NCBI GenBank assembly: GCA_900550705.1
Contig: URTG01000119.1
Span: 1-5,590 of the forward strand
Length of the DNA: 5,590 bases
Source: an uncultured Eubacteriales bacterium
GTDB lineage: Bacteria > Bacillota > Clostridia > Oscillospirales > Oscillospiraceae
Direction: 5' to 3'
The translations under genes were made by a program, and so were the position numbers. The notes under the pieces were generated by a model that did no database searches, was not told where the DNA came from, and was given only the letters and a program-made list of their open reading frames with translations. Below, in pieces: positions 5,036 through 5,590 of the stretch (positions are counted from its first letter, which is position 1; every line of letters begins with the position of its first letter).

Positions 5036-5509
5036 ATGCGCCGCATGGATCGGGCCCAAGATCGGGCCTTCTGCTTAGAACTGATGGACCGCTGCACCCA
5101 CGGGGTGATGGCCCTGTCCACTGAGGAGGACACCCCCTACTGCCTGCCCCTGTCCTTTGTGCGGGTGGACAACGCCCTGTATTTCCACTGCGCCAAGGAG
5201 GGCCGCAAGCTCGACCTGCTGCGGAGAAACCCCCATGTGTGCATCACCTTTATGGGGGGCGACATCCCCGCCTTTGTGCCCCCCGCCATGTACACCACCT
5301 ATTTTCAGTCTGTCATCGTCACCGGCTCCGCCCGCGAGGTCACCAGCCCGGCAGAGAAGACCTCCGCCCTCCGCGCCCTGTGCGAAAAGCTCACCCCCTA
5401 CGATCTGGGCGAGGGCTTTGACCGGGCCATGGAAAAGAGCCTCAACGTCACTGCCGTGTGGCGGGTGGACATGGAGGACATCTCCGGCAAGGCGAAAAAG
5501 ATGAAATAA
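5036..5509 (+). CDS. NimA-like pyridoxamine 5'-phosphate oxidase family flavoprotein
   Basis: A 157-residue cytoplasmic protein of the FMN-binding split-barrel superfamily (Pyridox_ox_2 or NimA-like group). Seen in the sequence: MRRMDR opening, HGVMALSTEEDTPYCLPLS (first barrel strands), ALYFHCAKEGRKLDLLRRNP with conserved-type His51, then VCITF, and SVIVTGSAREV (92-102), all usual for this family. Members are reductases or flavin/haem-binding proteins and some NimA proteins reduce nitroimidazoles; the substrate here cannot be predicted. The start is uncertain. ATG 5030 overlaps the previous stop as ATGA but is only three bases from AGGA (5023-5026), whereas ATG 5036 is nine bases away and gives the family-typical MRR start, so 5036 is preferred. 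Translation is probably coupled to the DUF4364 gene. A strong terminator follows. Confidence 0.85.
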   Translation: MRRMDRAQDRAFCLELMDRCTHGVMALSTEEDTPYCLPLSFVRVDNALYFHCAKEGRKLDLLRRNPHVCITFMGGDIPAFVPPAMYTTYFQSVIVTGSAREVTSPAEKTSALRALCEKLTPYDLGEGFDRAMEKSLNVTAVWRVDMEDISGKAKKMK

Positions 5510-5522
5510 TTGGATTTTTAAC

Positions 5523-5561
5523 AAAAAATTCCGTTTCCCCGGGAGGAAACGGAATTTTTTT
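5523..5561 (+). terminator. Strong bidirectional terminator after the flavoprotein gene
   Basis: A perfect 16-base inverted repeat (5523-5538 with 5545-5560; core TTCCGTTTCC / GGAAACGGAA) with loop CCGGGA is followed by a T-run. The matching A-run on the left arm would give a T-run on the minus strand too, so it can serve both the plus-strand operon and a convergent gene. Confidence 0.92.
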
Positions 5562-5573
5562 GCTTTTCTTATC

Positions 5574-5590
5574 TTACTTGCCCAGCATGG
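5574..5590 (-). CDS. Possible C-terminal end of a convergent gene (partial)
   Basis: On the minus strand the last bases read ATG CTG GGC AAG TAA, a plausible C-terminus (...MLGK) whose stop lies 13 bases from the bidirectional terminator. That layout is what a convergent gene would show. With four codons visible no function can be given and the frame could be chance. Confidence 0.35.

Noticed and set aside
1..5590. CRISPR array, insertion sequence with terminal repeats, toxin-antitoxin pair or phage-defence genes
   Set aside because: I saw no regularly spaced repeats, no DDE-type transposase and no second small-gene pair; the coding space is already explained by the listed genes.

Overview
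The window most likely comes from a Gram-positive gut Clostridia (Oscillospiraceae type, such as Flavonifractor, Lawsonibacter or Intestinimonas relatives). The clues are strong AGGAGG ribosome sites, a TndX/TnpX-type large serine recombinase with a TnpW-like protein, a DUF4364 protein, and GC-rich coding DNA interrupted by AT-rich intergenic terminators. The genus is inference and cannot be fixed from this sequence alone.

Left part (1 to about 2155): the right-hand end of an integrated conjugative or mobilisable transposon. It carries a 47-residue TnpW-family protein, then a 220-base non-coding stretch with three inverted repeats and a good sigma-A-type promoter, then a 569-residue large serine recombinase transcribed outward. 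The rest of the element would lie left of the window.

Junction (about 2145-2430): 11 bases past the recombinase stop begins the terminator of a complete tRNA-Pro(GGG) gene on the minus strand, with its own promoter and an AT-rich upstream tract. The element therefore appears to sit directly downstream of a tRNA transcription unit. The exact boundary is not visible.

Backbone (2431-5590): on the minus strand, a KdpD/KdpE-like two-component pair (membrane histidine kinase with a DUF4118 sensor, then an OmpR/PhoB-type regulator) whose genes overlap by 8 bases and end at a strong terminator. The kinase lacks the large N-terminal KdpD and USP domains and no kdpFABC genes are visible. Divergent from it on the plus strand is a two-gene operon: a DUF4364 winged-helix protein and a NimA-like pyridoxamine-phosphate-oxidase-fold flavoprotein, overlapping or nearly so, ending at a strong bidirectional terminator. 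The last bases look like the C-terminus of a convergent gene. Divergent promoters for the two units both have 17-base spacers.

No wholly new system is evident. The points most worth a second look are the transposon/tRNA junction, the hairpin-rich recombinase leader, the reduced KdpD-like kinase, and that kinase's unusual translation start.
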